53,876 nucleotides of DNA from an uncultured Luminiphilus sp. Its GTDB lineage: Bacteria; Pseudomonadota; Gammaproteobacteria; Pseudomonadales; Halieaceae. Location: positions 1-53,876 of the forward strand of contig CAJJBO010000010.1 in assembly GCA_905182485.1 (NCBI GenBank). Reading direction: 5' to 3'. The notes under the pieces were generated by a model. The model had not been told where the DNA came from. It saw only the letters and a list, made by a program, of their open reading frames with translations, and made no database searches. Below are positions 10,077 to 20,655 of this stretch, piece after piece (position 1 is the first letter of the stretch; every line of letters begins with the position of its first letter). The translations under genes were made by a program, and so were the position numbers.

Positions 10077-11429
10077 CTAGCGTGACGCCTTCCAAGATTG
10101 AATCTTGCGATAAATGGTCGAGGGGGCAACCTGCAGGCGCTTCGCAGCACGATTAATACTGCCGTCACACTCCGCAATGGCGGCTTCAATAGCGATTTTT
10201 TCGGTGAGCCATAGAGGCTGAATACCTGAATCGTGGGCGGCCAGGTCCTCAACTCGCGGCGTATCAGACAGGCCATCCGTATCAACCGCCAGTTCAGTCC
10301 CCGAGATCATACGATCCACCATCGCCTGATCAATCTGGTGCGCCACTCCGGTGAGCACCAACTGCCTGAGTGCATTTTCGAGTTGCCGAACATTTCCCGG
10401 CCAGGAATATCCTCTCAGCGCATTGGCCGCTTCGTTACTCAATGAACTCGGCGCTTTGCCCTCTTCCTCGGTGATACGCGACAAGAACCCATCAGCCAAC
10501 AACAAGATGTCATCGGCTCTTTCACGAAGCGGCGGCATTCGCAGCGGCACAACGTGAAGGCGATAATAAAGATCTTCCCGCAGACGACCCTCGCGCATTT
10601 CAAAAAGAGGATCACGATTCGTAGAAGCAATAATACGTACGTCGGCGGTTACCTCGCGGGTCGCGTCGACCGGCCGGTAAGTCCCATGCTGAATCAGTCG
10701 CAAGAGCAGCGATTGCGCTTCGAAGTTCAAACTGCACACTTCATCGAGAAAGAGTGTTCCCGCATCAGCCTGTGCCACCAGTCCATCTGGCGCAGCATCG
10801 CTTCTGCCAAATAACGCACGCTCGAGTTGATCAGCGGTTAACGCAGCGCAATCCACCACCACAAAAGCCGCTGGTGCACGCGCTGACAACTGATGAATCG
10901 CTCTTGCCGCCAGCTCCTTGCCGGTGCCGCTTTCTCCCATGAGAAAAGCCGTCGCTTTCGTACCCGACAATAACTCGACCGTGTCAAATACGGCCTGCAT
11001 GGCAGAGGACTGGCCAACCAGAGACCCCAGGCGCTCTCGTTTGGCCGATAGATGCTCAACTTGCTGGCGCAGCTTGAGCTGATCGGCGGCGTTGAGCAGC
11101 GTCACGCGCAATCTTGCCGCATCGAACGGCTTGCTGAGAAAATCCGTGCCACCGCGGCCCATTGCTTGCTCGGCATATTCAGCACCGTGCCCTGTCATAA
11201 CGACCACTGCTGGCTGAGGCGAGAGGCGCTTCACGTCCTCCAATAAATCGAGGCCATTTCCATCGGGCAGTTCGATATCAAGCAGGATGAGTTGCGGTGC
11301 CGAGTCGATAAGCTGCTGTTGCGCAGCACTCAGTGTCTGTACCGACGACACGTCAAGACCGCTGCCATCAAGATATCGCGCATAGATCTCGCAGAGTGTC
11401 GCACTGTCCTCAACAATGAGGGTTTTCAC
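10077..11429 (-). CDS. NtrC/LuxO-type response regulator lacking the GAFTGA loop
   Basis: Intact, 450 residues. The receiver domain (1-115) has the acidic pair E7/D8, phospho-acceptor D51 in LILLDIELPDG, T79 and K100. The AAA+ domain has Walker A GESGTGKE (165-172), Walker B LFLDE (226-230) and the arginine-finger region REDLYYRL. A Fis-type HTH ends the protein (NRAAKRLQVAPSTIYRKIQSW). Overall it resembles LuxO. However, the sigma-54 contact loop GAFTGA, expected between ALFG (206-209) and the QADAGTLFLDE segment, is absent: the sequence there is RSDAAPDGLVAQ. AAA+ regulators without this loop (TyrR and HupR are known cases) do not activate sigma-54 promoters, so it probably acts on sigma-70 promoters or as a repressor. 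No sensor kinase gene adjoins it. Confidence 0.88.
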   Translation of the reverse strand: MKTLIVEDSATLCEIYARYLDGSGLDVSSVQTLSAAQQQLIDSAPQLILLDIELPDGNGLDLLEDVKRLSPQPAVVVMTGHGAEYAEQAMGRGGTDFLSKPFDAARLRVTLLNAADQLKLRQQVEHLSAKRERLGSLVGQSSAMQAVFDTVELLSGTKATAFLMGESGTGKELAARAIHQLSARAPAAFVVVDCAALTADQLERALFGRSDAAPDGLVAQADAGTLFLDEVCSLNFEAQSLLLRLIQHGTYRPVDATREVTADVRIIASTNRDPLFEMREGRLREDLYYRLHVVPLRMPPLRERADDILLLADGFLSRITEEEGKAPSSLSNEAANALRGYSWPGNVRQLENALRQLVLTGVAHQIDQAMVDRMISGTELAVDTDGLSDTPRVEDLAAHDSGIQPLWLTEKIAIEAAIAECDGSINRAAKRLQVAPSTIYRKIQSWKASR

Positions 11430-11506
11430 GTCAGGCCCGCCTCCTGCGGATACACAACGACCGGCTCGAGCCTCTCGTACAACCGAGCGCTCATCACGAT
11501 CTTAGA

Positions 11507-12553
11507 TCAGTTGGAGGTTACCAGTTTTTGGTCGCTCTGGGCGTGAATCCAGTAAAGAACCGCAGTGAGCAATAAGACCGCACCAACTTGGTGTGTCGCC
11601 GCCACCGGAATCGCCACCTGTGTCATCACAGTCCCAATCCCTAGCAACAGCTGGCCGGTGAGAACGCCCAGCATCAGCATGGCGCTCCGCCGAACCCGAG
11701 CGCTGTCGCCAGTCCGTATTGTCTGCACGCTAAAAAATACGACCAACAGCGCCACCGCATAAGCCAACATGCGGTGATTAAAATGAATGGTCGCCACGCC
11801 TTCAAAGGTCGCTTGCCAGCCCTGAGCATAATATCCGGCAGGGACGAAGGTTTCTCCCATCAACGGCCAAGTGGGGTAAGCAAAACCTGCATCAGTTCCC
11901 GCCATAAAACCGCCGGACAAGATCAGCGTGTATACCCCAACCAACAACACTCCTCCCGGCAGACCAATATGCTTTAGTGCGGGAGACAGGCCCGCTCCGA
12001 CACGCAGCAACACCCACATCATCAAGGCATAAATTGCCACCGCCACGCCCAGGTGGGCAGTCAGGCGATACTGTGACACCGATGGCCGATCAACCAAGCC
12101 ACTTTGCACCATGTACCACCCGAGGAGGCCCTGAGCACCGCCCAACACCAAGAGTAAAATCAGGGTCGGTAGCAGCTGCGGTGCGATCATCCGCCTCAGC
12201 GCAAAAACGACCAACGGTACGAAGTACATGAGACCGATCAAACGGCCCAGCACGCGATGTAAGTACTCAAACCAAAAAATCTGCTTAAAACCGCCAAGAT
12301 CCATCCCTTGGTTATTCTTCAAGTACTCTGGGTATTGCTGGTAGGTCTCAAAGGTTTGCAGCCACTGGGCCTCTGTGAGCGGTGGGATCACCCCCATAAT
12401 CGGGCGCCAATCAACCATCGACAAACCGGATTCAGTCAGCCGTGTGACACCACCCAATAAAATCATTCCCAAGATCGTGGCAGCACAGATTGCCAGCCAT
12501 CCTGCTATCCAGCGCGCATTGTGTTGCGCGTCCACTGTTATCGCTGTCATCAT
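11507..12553 (-). CDS. ctaA: Heme A synthase, COX15/CtaA family
   Basis: Integral membrane enzyme that oxidises the C8 methyl of heme O to make heme A for cytochrome aa3-type oxidases. 348 residues with eight hydrophobic helices. Visible motifs are GGVTRLTESGLSMVDWRPIMG at the first loop, EYLHRVLGRLIGL and HFNHRMLAYAVALLV (heme-ligand histidines), and ATHQVGAVLLL near the end. Two Met codons open the gene (12553 and 12550). It is divergent from uup, with 86 bases between them. No other cytochrome oxidase gene is in the window, so it is separated here from the usual ctaB–cox cluster. Confidence 0.93.
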   Translation of the reverse strand: MMTAITVDAQHNARWIAGWLAICAATILGMILLGGVTRLTESGLSMVDWRPIMGVIPPLTEAQWLQTFETYQQYPEYLKNNQGMDLGGFKQIFWFEYLHRVLGRLIGLMYFVPLVVFALRRMIAPQLLPTLILLLVLGGAQGLLGWYMVQSGLVDRPSVSQYRLTAHLGVAVAIYALMMWVLLRVGAGLSPALKHIGLPGGVLLVGVYTLILSGGFMAGTDAGFAYPTWPLMGETFVPAGYYAQGWQATFEGVATIHFNHRMLAYAVALLVVFFSVQTIRTGDSARVRRSAMLMLGVLTGQLLLGIGTVMTQVAIPVAATHQVGAVLLLTAVLYWIHAQSDQKLVTSN

Positions 12554-12639
12554 CCCGCCCCCCTAGAGTACTCATTCTAGCGAAAACCACGCAGAAAGTG
12601 CGTGGTAGCGTAAACTCGAGGCCGTCGCAGGAGACCTTT

Positions 12640-14551
12640 GTGCCACTCATTAGACTCAATCAAATCGAATTCAGCATCGGTACACAGATGCTATTGGATA
12701 AAGTCAGCCTGACGCTAGAAAAGGGAGACCGACTCGGTTTGCTCGGCCGCAATGGTGCTGGAAAGTCTACGTTGCTGCGCATTTTGTCAGGTGAATTACT
12801 GCCAGAAGACGGTGAACGCTGGGTGGACCCTAATATCCAGGTCACCCGGCTTGAACAAGCGCTGCCTGAGAATCTCGACCTCACCACTTATGAGTATGTG
12901 GCGACCGGGCTGGCAGACGTGGGCGCGTTGCTCAGTCGCTTCCACTCGCTGGCCGCAGACGGTTCAGCGGAGGCACTGAAAGAACTCAGTACGATACAGG
13001 ATCAACTCGAACATGCTGACGGCTGGTCTCAGCACCACCCCGCTCTCGCTGCGCGGCCTGCAGCTCGACCTCACCGCCACCGAGGCGCTATCGACCTTAT
13101 CAGGCGGTTGGCGGCGGCGCGTCGCGCTGGCACGCGCACTCGTTAGCGAACCTGACGTGCTGCTGCTCGATGAGCCGACCAATCACCTCGACATTCCCTC
13201 TATCGACTGGCTAGAGCAGCAGGTCCAGCAGTTTGGTGGCGCCATTGTCTTAATCACCCACGATCGCCGTTTTTTACAAAGAGCCTGCACCCACATCGGC
13301 GAACTTGACCGAGGTCACCTCGCGTTGTGGGAGTGTGACTATGAGCGATTTCTGTTTCTACGTGATCAACAAGCCGCCGCCGAGCAGCGCGCCGACGCGC
13401 TGTTTGATAAAAAATTAGCACAAGAAGAAACCTGGATTAGGCAGGGTATTAAAGCGCGCAGAACGCGTAACGAAGGACGAGTCAGAGCGCTGGAGAGCAT
13501 GCGCGAGGAACGCAGTCAGCGAAGAGCCGCACAGGGTAAGGGCCAGTTTCGCATCGAAGAAGCAGCGCGCTCCGGCAAGCGAGTCGTCGAGTTAGAGCAA
13601 GTCTCCTTTTCTTACGAGGAAGAGAAGATCGTGGATAACTTCTCAACCATTATTCAGCGGGGCGATCGGATCGGTATTGTTGGTGGCAATGGCGTCGGTA
13701 AAAGCACACTGATCAAACTGTTACTGGGCGAGCTGAGCCCCAACGAAGGCACCGTCTCGATTGGCACGAAGTTAGAGGTCGCCTACTCGGATCAACTGCG
13801 GGGAGAGCTCGACCCCGAGAAAGACCTCATTGACAACATCTGTGGCGGACAGCAGTTTATCGAAATCAATGGTCAGCGCCGCCATGCAATCAGTTATCTC
13901 AGCGATTTCCTCTTTACCCCCGAACGGATTCGCACACCAGTGAAAGCACTCTCAGGGGGAGAAGTGAATCGCGCCATTCTCGCGCGACTCTTCACTCGAG
14001 CCGCCAACCTTCTAGTGCTTGATGAGCCCACCAATGATTTGGATATCGAAACGCTCGAACTGCTCGAAGAAATCCTCCTCGATTTTAAAGGCACGGTGCT
14101 CCTGGTCAGCCACGACCGACATTTTATGGACAGCGTAGTCACCAGCCTATTGGTCATGCCTGGCAGCGGCCAAATTGAGGAACAGGCGGGCAGTTATTCT
14201 GACTGGGAGGCCCGTGGCGGTCAGATTGCGGAGTCCTCGCTGACAAAACATTCCCCGAGCCAAACGCCGTCGACCGAGCCCGACAATCCGGTAAAGCCCA
14301 CCCAGACTGTGACGACAACGGCAACGAAGAAAAAACGAAAACTCAGCTATCAGGAGCAACGAGAGCTGAAGGGACTACCGGCCGAAATTGAGGCGCTGGA
14401 ACAGCAGCACGCGGCATTGCTTGCCACCATCTCCGCGCCCGGTTTTTATGAGCAAACGCCAGAACAGGTGGCAACGACGTTGACCACTGTCACCGAATCA
14501 GAGCAGGCACTCGATCACGCACTAGAGCGGCTGGTCGCGCTAGAGGGTTAA
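12640..14551 (+). CDS. uup: ABC-F family ATPase Uup (frameshifted)
   Basis: Soluble ABC-F ATPase with two nucleotide-binding domains and no membrane part; Uup acts on ribosomes and influences replication and recombination intermediates. GTG 12640 (GGAG upstream) begins MPLIRLNQIEFSIG. The first Walker A is GRNGAGKST, with signature LSGGWRRRVALARAL and DEPTNHLD; the second is GGNGVGKST with ALSGGEVNRAILARL and DEPTNDLD. A C-terminal charged, coiled-coil-prone tail (KKKRKLSYQEQREL onward) is characteristic of Uup and binds DNA in the E. coli protein. One indel near 13022-13036 splits the first domain just after EHADGW. The rebuilt length is ~637 residues. It converges on the aminotransferase gene with a 5-base gap. 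Confidence 0.92.
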
Positions 14552-14556
14552 CATCG

Positions 14557-15750
14557 TCAGAGGACGGCAGACACCGCGTTCACCACGCGATCCATGTTGC
14601 CTGCATTGAGCCCGGCGATATTGATGCGGGAGGAATCTAAGACGTAGACCGATTTGTCGTTTCGCAGGCGCTGAGCCTGCTCAACACTCAGGCCCAAAAA
14701 CGAAAACATGCCATGCTCTTCGCTGATAAAGGCAAAGTCTCGATCTGTCTTAGCGATCAGGGCGTCACAGAAATCGCGTCGCAGGCCATTTATACGTTGG
14801 CAAATTTGAGCCAGCTCCGCTTCCCACTGACTGAGTAAGTCTGGGGAAGACAACACCCGCCCCGCCAGCAAAGCACCATGGGCAGGCGGCATCGAATAGA
14901 CACGCCTCGCAGCGGAAACCGCCTGACTCGCCATCGCCTCAGCGGCACGCGCGTCGCCGCCCAGAAACATCACTGCACCCGCTCGCTCTCGGTACAGACC
15001 AATATTCTTTGAGGAGGACACCGCGATGATCATCTCGGGGACATGATCGATCAAACAACGCAGTCCGGCAGCATCGTCACTGAGCCCCGCTCCCATCCCT
15101 TGATAGGCAAAATCAACCATCGGCACCAATGCTCGTTCCGCCATAAAAGTGGCCAACGCCTGCCATTGCTCTGCGTTGGGATCGACCCCACTGGGATTGT
15201 GACAACAGCCATGCAATAACACGATGTCTCCCGGCGAGGCGGCCTCGAGATCTTCCAGCATGGCGGTAAAATCGAGTCCTCTGATTGCGGCCGAATAGTA
15301 GCGATAGCTTTTGAACTGCAGCCCTACCGAGCCCATCAGCGGAATATGGACAGGCCAAGTGGGATCGCTGACCCAGACCGTCGCAGTGGGCGCCGCAGCA
15401 AAGATCACCTCAGCACCCAGACGCACAGCGCCGCACCCCCCTGGGGTTTGCACTGCTGTCAGACGATCGCGCAATAGCGCACGGCGCTCCTCTCCCAGCA
15501 CCAGAGTTTGCACGCCCTCAAGATAGGCCGCATCACCCTGAGGCGGCATGTAGACCTTGGTCATCTCTTCTTGTACGAGGTCTCGCTGTGCCTGCTGCAC
15601 TGCCTCGAACACAGGACATAGGCCCGTCTCATCCATGTAGACGCCCAGAGTAAGGTCGACTTTATCGGGGTTACTGTCCGCGCGGCACGCGGCAGCCAAG
15701 CCGAGAATAGAATCGGGGGGAAGCACAGCAAGAGAATCGAACATAGGCAA
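14557..15750 (-). CDS. tyrB: Aromatic/aspartate aminotransferase (class I, PLP)
   Basis: Intact, 397 residues, fold type I aminotransferase of the AspC/TyrB group. It shows the N-terminal KVDLTLGVYMDETG (usually V-D-L-G-V-G-x-Y), GGCGAVRLGAEV, HGCCHNPSGVDP (N of the PLP pocket), VDFAYQGMG (Asp/Tyr contacts to PLP) and the Schiff-base lysine in SSSKNIGLYRERAG, with Arg following. C-terminal GMFSFLGLS is also typical. Two starts are possible, 15750 (MPMFDS) and 15744 (MFDSL); homologues favour the shorter. AspC and TyrB cannot be separated from sequence with certainty. It is divergent from cmoA. Confidence 0.88.
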   Translation of the reverse strand: MPMFDSLAVLPPDSILGLAAACRADSNPDKVDLTLGVYMDETGLCPVFEAVQQAQRDLVQEEMTKVYMPPQGDAAYLEGVQTLVLGEERRALLRDRLTAVQTPGGCGAVRLGAEVIFAAAPTATVWVSDPTWPVHIPLMGSVGLQFKSYRYYSAAIRGLDFTAMLEDLEAASPGDIVLLHGCCHNPSGVDPNAEQWQALATFMAERALVPMVDFAYQGMGAGLSDDAAGLRCLIDHVPEMIIAVSSSKNIGLYRERAGAVMFLGGDARAAEAMASQAVSAARRVYSMPPAHGALLAGRVLSSPDLLSQWEAELAQICQRINGLRRDFCDALIAKTDRDFAFISEEHGMFSFLGLSVEQAQRLRNDKSVYVLDSSRINIAGLNAGNMDRVVNAVSAVL

Positions 15751-15858
15751 GGCTCAGCATAGAAGGCAATAAGACGACGCGAATTATGCGGGACTAGCCG
15801 ACAACGCGACAAGCCCTGTTATCCTTTACCGTCTCAACCATCAGCCCCCCGCTACGCT

Positions 15859-16601
15859 ATGAGCAAATCTCCTGACCCTACTCGTGATGAGTTGTTCGCG
15901 GAACCGCTAACGCAACCTGAACTGTTCACCTTTAGTGAGTCGGTCGCAGGCGTCTTTCCCGACATGATTAACCGATCGGTACCGGGGTATGCGACGGTCG
16001 TGGCAATGACGGGCGTACTAGCGGCGCAACATGCTCGCCCCGACTCAACGATTTACGACCTCGGGTGCTCGTGGGGCGCGTCATTATTATCCGCGGCACG
16101 CAAAATCGACTACCCCTCCTGTCAACTCATTGGGATCGACAATTCCGAGGCCATGCTCAAGCGGGCCCGCCTGAATTTTCAGGAGCAACTCAGCGATCAG
16201 CGGGTGGTGCTGCAGGAAGCGATATCATGGACACTCAACTGGAAAACGCCAGTGTGGTTATTTTGAACTACACCTTGCAGTTCGTCCCGATCAAGCATCG
16301 CGAGACACTCCTCAAGCGAATTTATAATAGTTTGACGCCGGGAGGCGTTTTGATTTTATCTGAAAAGCTTACGTTACCCGATCCACAGATGAACGATTAC
16401 CTCATCGAACTGCATCACAATTTCAAACGGCAACAGGGCTACAGCGATCTCGAAATAGCGCAAAAAAGACAAGCGCTAGAGGATGTCCTGATCCCAGAGA
16501 CACGTCACCAGCATGTTGAGCGGTTACACCAAGTGGGCTTTAGCCGCTGCGATATCTGGTTTCAGTGCCTCAATTTTGCCTCGCTCATTGCCATCGCATG
16601 A
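15859..16601 (+). CDS. cmoA: Carboxy-S-adenosyl-L-methionine synthase CmoA (frameshifted)
   Basis: Converts SAM plus prephenate to carboxy-SAM, the donor used by CmoB to make cmo5U at tRNA wobble position 34. The Rossmann-fold SAM-binding motif YDLGCSWGASLLSA is near residue 65, followed by IGIDNSEAML. The first frame ends in noise after VVLQEA. One missing base near 16219 restores DIMDTQLENASVVILNYTLQFV, and the rest reads cleanly to 16601 (about 247 residues, normal). The stop overlaps the cmoB start as ATGA, the standard cmoAB arrangement. Confidence 0.93.
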
Positions 16602-17586
16602 CGATACCTGCCGAATTGGTTGCTGACTGGGAGCAACTCAACGCTCGCTGGCAAACCACGACACTGCAGCCGTGGCTAACGATATTGCCCGACCAACTCG
16701 CATCGGGGCTGTCGCCGGAACGCTTTGGTGATTTACCGAGATGGCGCGACGCCCTTGCTAACCTGCCGGCACTCCCAACAGGGTCGCCGCAACTCACTTC
16801 AGCACGCGTCGGGCTATCAGGTGAAGCGAGCCCGTCAACGCTGAGTATGCTGAGGTCCGCATTGATGGGGCTGCACCCTTGGCGAAAAGGCCCTTTTGAG
16901 CTGTGTGGACTGCATGTCGACACAGAATGGCGATCTGACTGGAAATGGGAATCGCCTTGAACCTGCACTAGAATCTCTCGCCGGCAAGCGAGTGCTTGAT
17001 GTCGGCTGCGGTAATGGCTATCACTGTTGGCGCATGCTCGGCGCAGGGGCCGCGGAAGTCATTGGCATCGACCCAACGCCGCTCTTTATTCTCCAGTTCA
17101 AGGCCCTACAACGCTATTTGAATCAAGACCATATTCACGTCCTGTATTAGGCATTATCTGCCAAAAGACTTGCCGGCCTTTGATACCGTCTTTTCAATGG
17201 GAGTGCTCTATCACCGGCGAGACCCGCTCGCCCATCTGAAAAGCCTCAAGGGCAAACTCGTGCCCGGGGGACAACTGCTGCTTGAAACGTTGGTCGTAGA
17301 GGGTGATCAGGACACGGTGTTGGAGCCCAACGGGCGCTACGCCCGCATGGGTAACGTATGGCACCTCCCCAGCCCAGACCTGGCGCGTCGTTGGATGAGC
17401 GAGGTCGGCCTGATCGACGCCACAGTGGTCGATGTCGGCCCGACTTCAGTAGCGGAACAACGCAGCACAGAGTGGATGACCTTTCACTCGCTGTCTGACT
17501 TTTTAGATCCGCAAGACCCTCGACTGACGGTAGAGGGCTATCCTGCTCCAAGGCGGGCAATCTTAACCGCGAGAGCGCCGGGGTAA
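16598..17586 (+). CDS. cmoB: tRNA U34 carboxymethyltransferase CmoB (two frameshifts)
   Basis: Transfers the carboxymethyl group from carboxy-SAM to 5-hydroxyuridine-34 of tRNA. The ATG at 16598 overlaps the cmoA stop. The N-terminal region leads to [28 protein letters not shown], then the SAM-binding motif [39 protein letters not shown] and [20 protein letters not shown], all characteristic of CmoB. Breaks lie near 16947 (extra G in the TGGGAA run) and near 17148 (just before [14 protein letters not shown]). Rebuilt length is about 330 residues, close to E. coli CmoB. It converges on lon. Confidence 0.93.
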
Positions 17587-17592
17587 GTGGAC

Positions 17593-20031
17593 CTAATGCA
17601 GTTGCCGACCGTCTGCTGAGGCATCAAAAACAATATCGAACACATCCCTAAAGTGGCGCACAAAATGCACCTTAATGCCCTCAGATAAGTAAGCCGGTAA
17701 CGCCTCATAATCGCCCTTATTGCCAAAGGGCAAAATGACTTCGGCCATGCGGGCTCGGCGCGCCGCGATGACTTTCTCTCGGATCCCCCCTACGGGCAGA
17801 ACCTGACCAGTCAGTGTCAGTTCACCCGTCATGGCGAGTGGGCGTCGAATACGGTCGCCCCGCGCCAGTGAGACCAGCGCTGTCGCCATCGTGACACCAG
17901 CACTGGGCCCGTCTTTTGGCGTTGCGCCCTCAGGGACATGAAGTGCACCATCGAGAGATCAAAAAAATCAGGCTCGCAAGCCAGTTCGCGCAGATGGGCC
18001 ACCACGTAGCTATACGCAATTTCTGCACTCTCTTTCATCACGTCACCCAGCTGCCCAGTCAGCTTGAAGCCACGATTCAGCGTATGGATTTTAGATGACT
18101 CGATACTGAGCGTCGTACCCCCCATCGCGGTCCAAGCGAGACCGGTGACGACCCCTTTCCCTCGAAGCGCGCGCTCAGGTTTAAACGTCGGCTGGCCCAA
18201 CATTTGCTCTACTTCTCGCTTACCGATGCGAATACGAGTGTGATCGCCCTCAACGAGTTGCATGATGGCGGCACGCATTAACGAACTTAACCGTTTCTCT
18301 AGGCCACGCACCCCCGCTTCACGACTGTAGGCGTCAATCACCAGTTTTAACGCCGCATCGTTAATCCGGATTTGACGGGGCTGAGCACCATGCCGCTCCA
18401 GTAATTTTGGCCAAAGATGGTTTTTGGCAATCAACAATTTTTCTTCAGCGATGTAACCGGACAATCGAATCTCTTCCATACGATCCAGCAGCGGAGTGGG
18501 AATCGTATCGAGCTGATTGGCCGTGCACACGAAAAGCACCTTTGACAAGTCGACCCGCAGGTCGAGGTAATGATCTAGAAAGTCACTGTTTTGTTCCGGG
18601 TCGAGCACTTCCAGCAGAGCGGAAGCCGGGTCGCCCTGAAAACTGGCGCCAATTTTATCAATCTCATCCAGCATGATGACAGGATTCGCTACCTCTACCT
18701 CTTTCAGCGCCTGCACCAGTTTGCCTGGCATCGCCCCCACATAGGTGCGGCGATGGCCTTTGATTTCGGCTTCATCTCGCATACCACCCAAACTGAAACG
18801 ATAAAATTGTCTCCCCAGAGCGGCAGCAATCGATTTGCCAATACTCGTTTTACCCACACCCGGCGGCCCCACGAGCAATAAAATAGAACCGTTAATACTG
18901 CCCTTAAACGCGCCCACTGCCATAAATTCGATAATGCGCTTCTTCACGTCTTCCAGCCCATCATGGTGGGTCTCTAGGGCTTTGCGGGCATGCGACAGAT
19001 CGAAATTATCCTCAGAACAAACCCCCCACGGCACTGATGTGGCCCAGTCGAGGTAATTGCGGGTCACGCCATACTCGGGCGAACCCGATTCCAACACCTG
19101 TAATTTACTGAATTCCTCCTCCAGTCGATCCAACACCTTCTGTGGCGGCGAGAGTCCCTCTAAGCGCAGTCGAAACCTGTCTACGTCCGAGGTGTTGTCG
19201 TCCTTGGAGAGCCCCAACTCTTTCTCAATCACTTTCATCTGCTCGCGCAGAAAAAATTCACGCTGATGGGTCGAGACTTTGTCATTGACCTGAGACGTAA
19301 TCTGCCCCTGTAACGTTGCGACCTCTTTCTCTCGCTTAAGCAACTCGAGCACTTTTGTCATCCGGGCAGTCAGCGGCAGAGTGTCGAGTACGGCTTGAAG
19401 ATCCATCACCACTCGCCGTCGTCAGCGCCGCAGCAAAATCTGCCAGCAAGGAGGGTTGACTGGGATTGAACTGGCCGATGTGCTGCTTGAGTTCTTCGCT
19501 GTAAAGCGGATTCAAGGGCAACAGTTTTTAATGGCTGCAATAATTGCTATCTCTATTAAAATGGTCGCTATCGCGATGGCCCTCCGACTGGGGATACTCG
19601 ACTTGTGCAATAAATGGGCTCTGGTCGCTGAGCCAGCGAACGATGCGGAATCTCCGGAGACCTTGCGCCAAAAATTGGCCCGAGTTATCTGAGGCCCCCG
19701 GTGGGCGATGCAGTCGGACTGCACAACCCATGGTAGGCAATTGCTCCGCCTTGACGCCTGCTGGGTCGGCTTTGTCGACAAAGGCCAGCCCGAGTAATCC
19801 TGATCCCTGCTCCGCGATCGCATCTAGCGTGGCTTGCCAGTTATCTGGATTAAACGCGACCGGCTGTACTTGGCCGGGAAAAAACGGCCGACCGGGCAGC
19901 GGCAGTAACACCAGCGTATCGGGCAATACCTCGTCTGCTACCGCAGGGGCTGGATGATCGCCTGCCGTGCCCTCCTCTGCCTCGGGTGGCAAAATTTCGC
20001 CTTCTTGCTGTATCTCGTCTGCGTGATCCAC
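17593..20031 (-). CDS. lon: ATP-dependent Lon-family protease, second type (several frameshifts)
   Basis: Order of domains: LON substrate-binding N-terminus ([19 protein letters not shown]), coiled middle, AAA+ (Walker [14 protein letters not shown], Walker [12 protein letters not shown], sensor [15 protein letters not shown]) and C-terminal serine–lysine protease domain ([15 protein letters not shown] with catalytic Ser, [13 protein letters not shown] with catalytic Lys). The catalytic Ser segment is only readable after correcting a break near 17940; other breaks are near 19405, 19528 and 19570. Rebuilt length is ~810 residues. The R-P-F-F-P-G/A-Q-V start resembles the second Lon of pseudomonads and marine gammaproteobacteria rather than the classical clpX-linked Lon, and no clpP/clpX/hupB neighbours are present. 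Convergent with cmoB. Confidence 0.9.
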
Positions 20032-20163
20032 CTTGACCTCTGCGCCTCATTACGGCTGTCATCTTCAATCAGAGAAGAAATAGGGTCGAGGCAGGGGTTT
20101 TTCAAGCCATCCGGGGGCAATGGATGCCCGACAACGAGACAGTGAGGGTTACGTTAGGCGCGA

Positions 20164-20502
20164 TCAATCGTCGCTGTGAGAGGGCGCCATCGGTTGTGCC
20201 GAGAGAGGAAACGGAGCAATTTTAGCGCTAGTGGCTTCAGAGATTCGCGCGGCACCCTCTTTCTCCACCTCATCGATTCGAACAATACATTGCATAGGGA
20301 TGTAACTTCTTTTGACACCTGAAAACTCATTTTTGAGTTTTTCTTCGCTGGGATCGACGACGATTTGTGACTTCTCGCCAAAAACCAGCTCCTCGATCTC
20401 TACAAACCCCCACATATCACTTTGGTAAATTTGACGAGCAAAAACCTCATACACCTGTCCGCCGTTATGAAAGATCACTTTATAAATGGGCTGAGACGGC
20501 AT
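20164..20502 (-). CDS. DUF1820 family protein
   Basis: 112 residues from ATG 20502. The core YKVIFHNGGQVYEVFARQIYQ, then SDMWGFVEIEELVFGEKSQIVVDPSEEKL and VKRSYIPMQCIVRIDEVEKEG, is the conserved DUF1820 sequence of gammaproteobacteria. The C-terminal 25 residues (Ala/Pro/Ser rich) are not conserved in character. An in-frame upstream Met at 20568 exists, but the family starts at MPSQPIYKVIFHN. It is a cytoplasmic protein of unknown function, and the gene is divergent from miaB, 153 bases away. Confidence 0.88.
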   Translation of the reverse strand: MPSQPIYKVIFHNGGQVYEVFARQIYQSDMWGFVEIEELVFGEKSQIVVDPSEEKLKNEFSGVKRSYIPMQCIVRIDEVEKEGAARISEATSAKIAPFPLSAQPMAPSHSDD

Positions 20503-20655
20503 TATTGCTCCGAGGTTTTCGAGTGTTGGCAGGCAAAAAGGGGCGAAATGGTAACACTTTGCGCGCAAAGCTCCAGCAACAGGAGGGATTTTTAACGAGC
20601 AGAGGCTATACTCCGCGCCCTGACTGGCTGTAAAGGGCGCGCACCCTAGGCACTT

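Noticed and set aside
13894-14359. Minus-strand frames inside the second half of uup
   Set aside because: Shadows of the Uup coding frame, which carries all ABC motifs on the plus strand.
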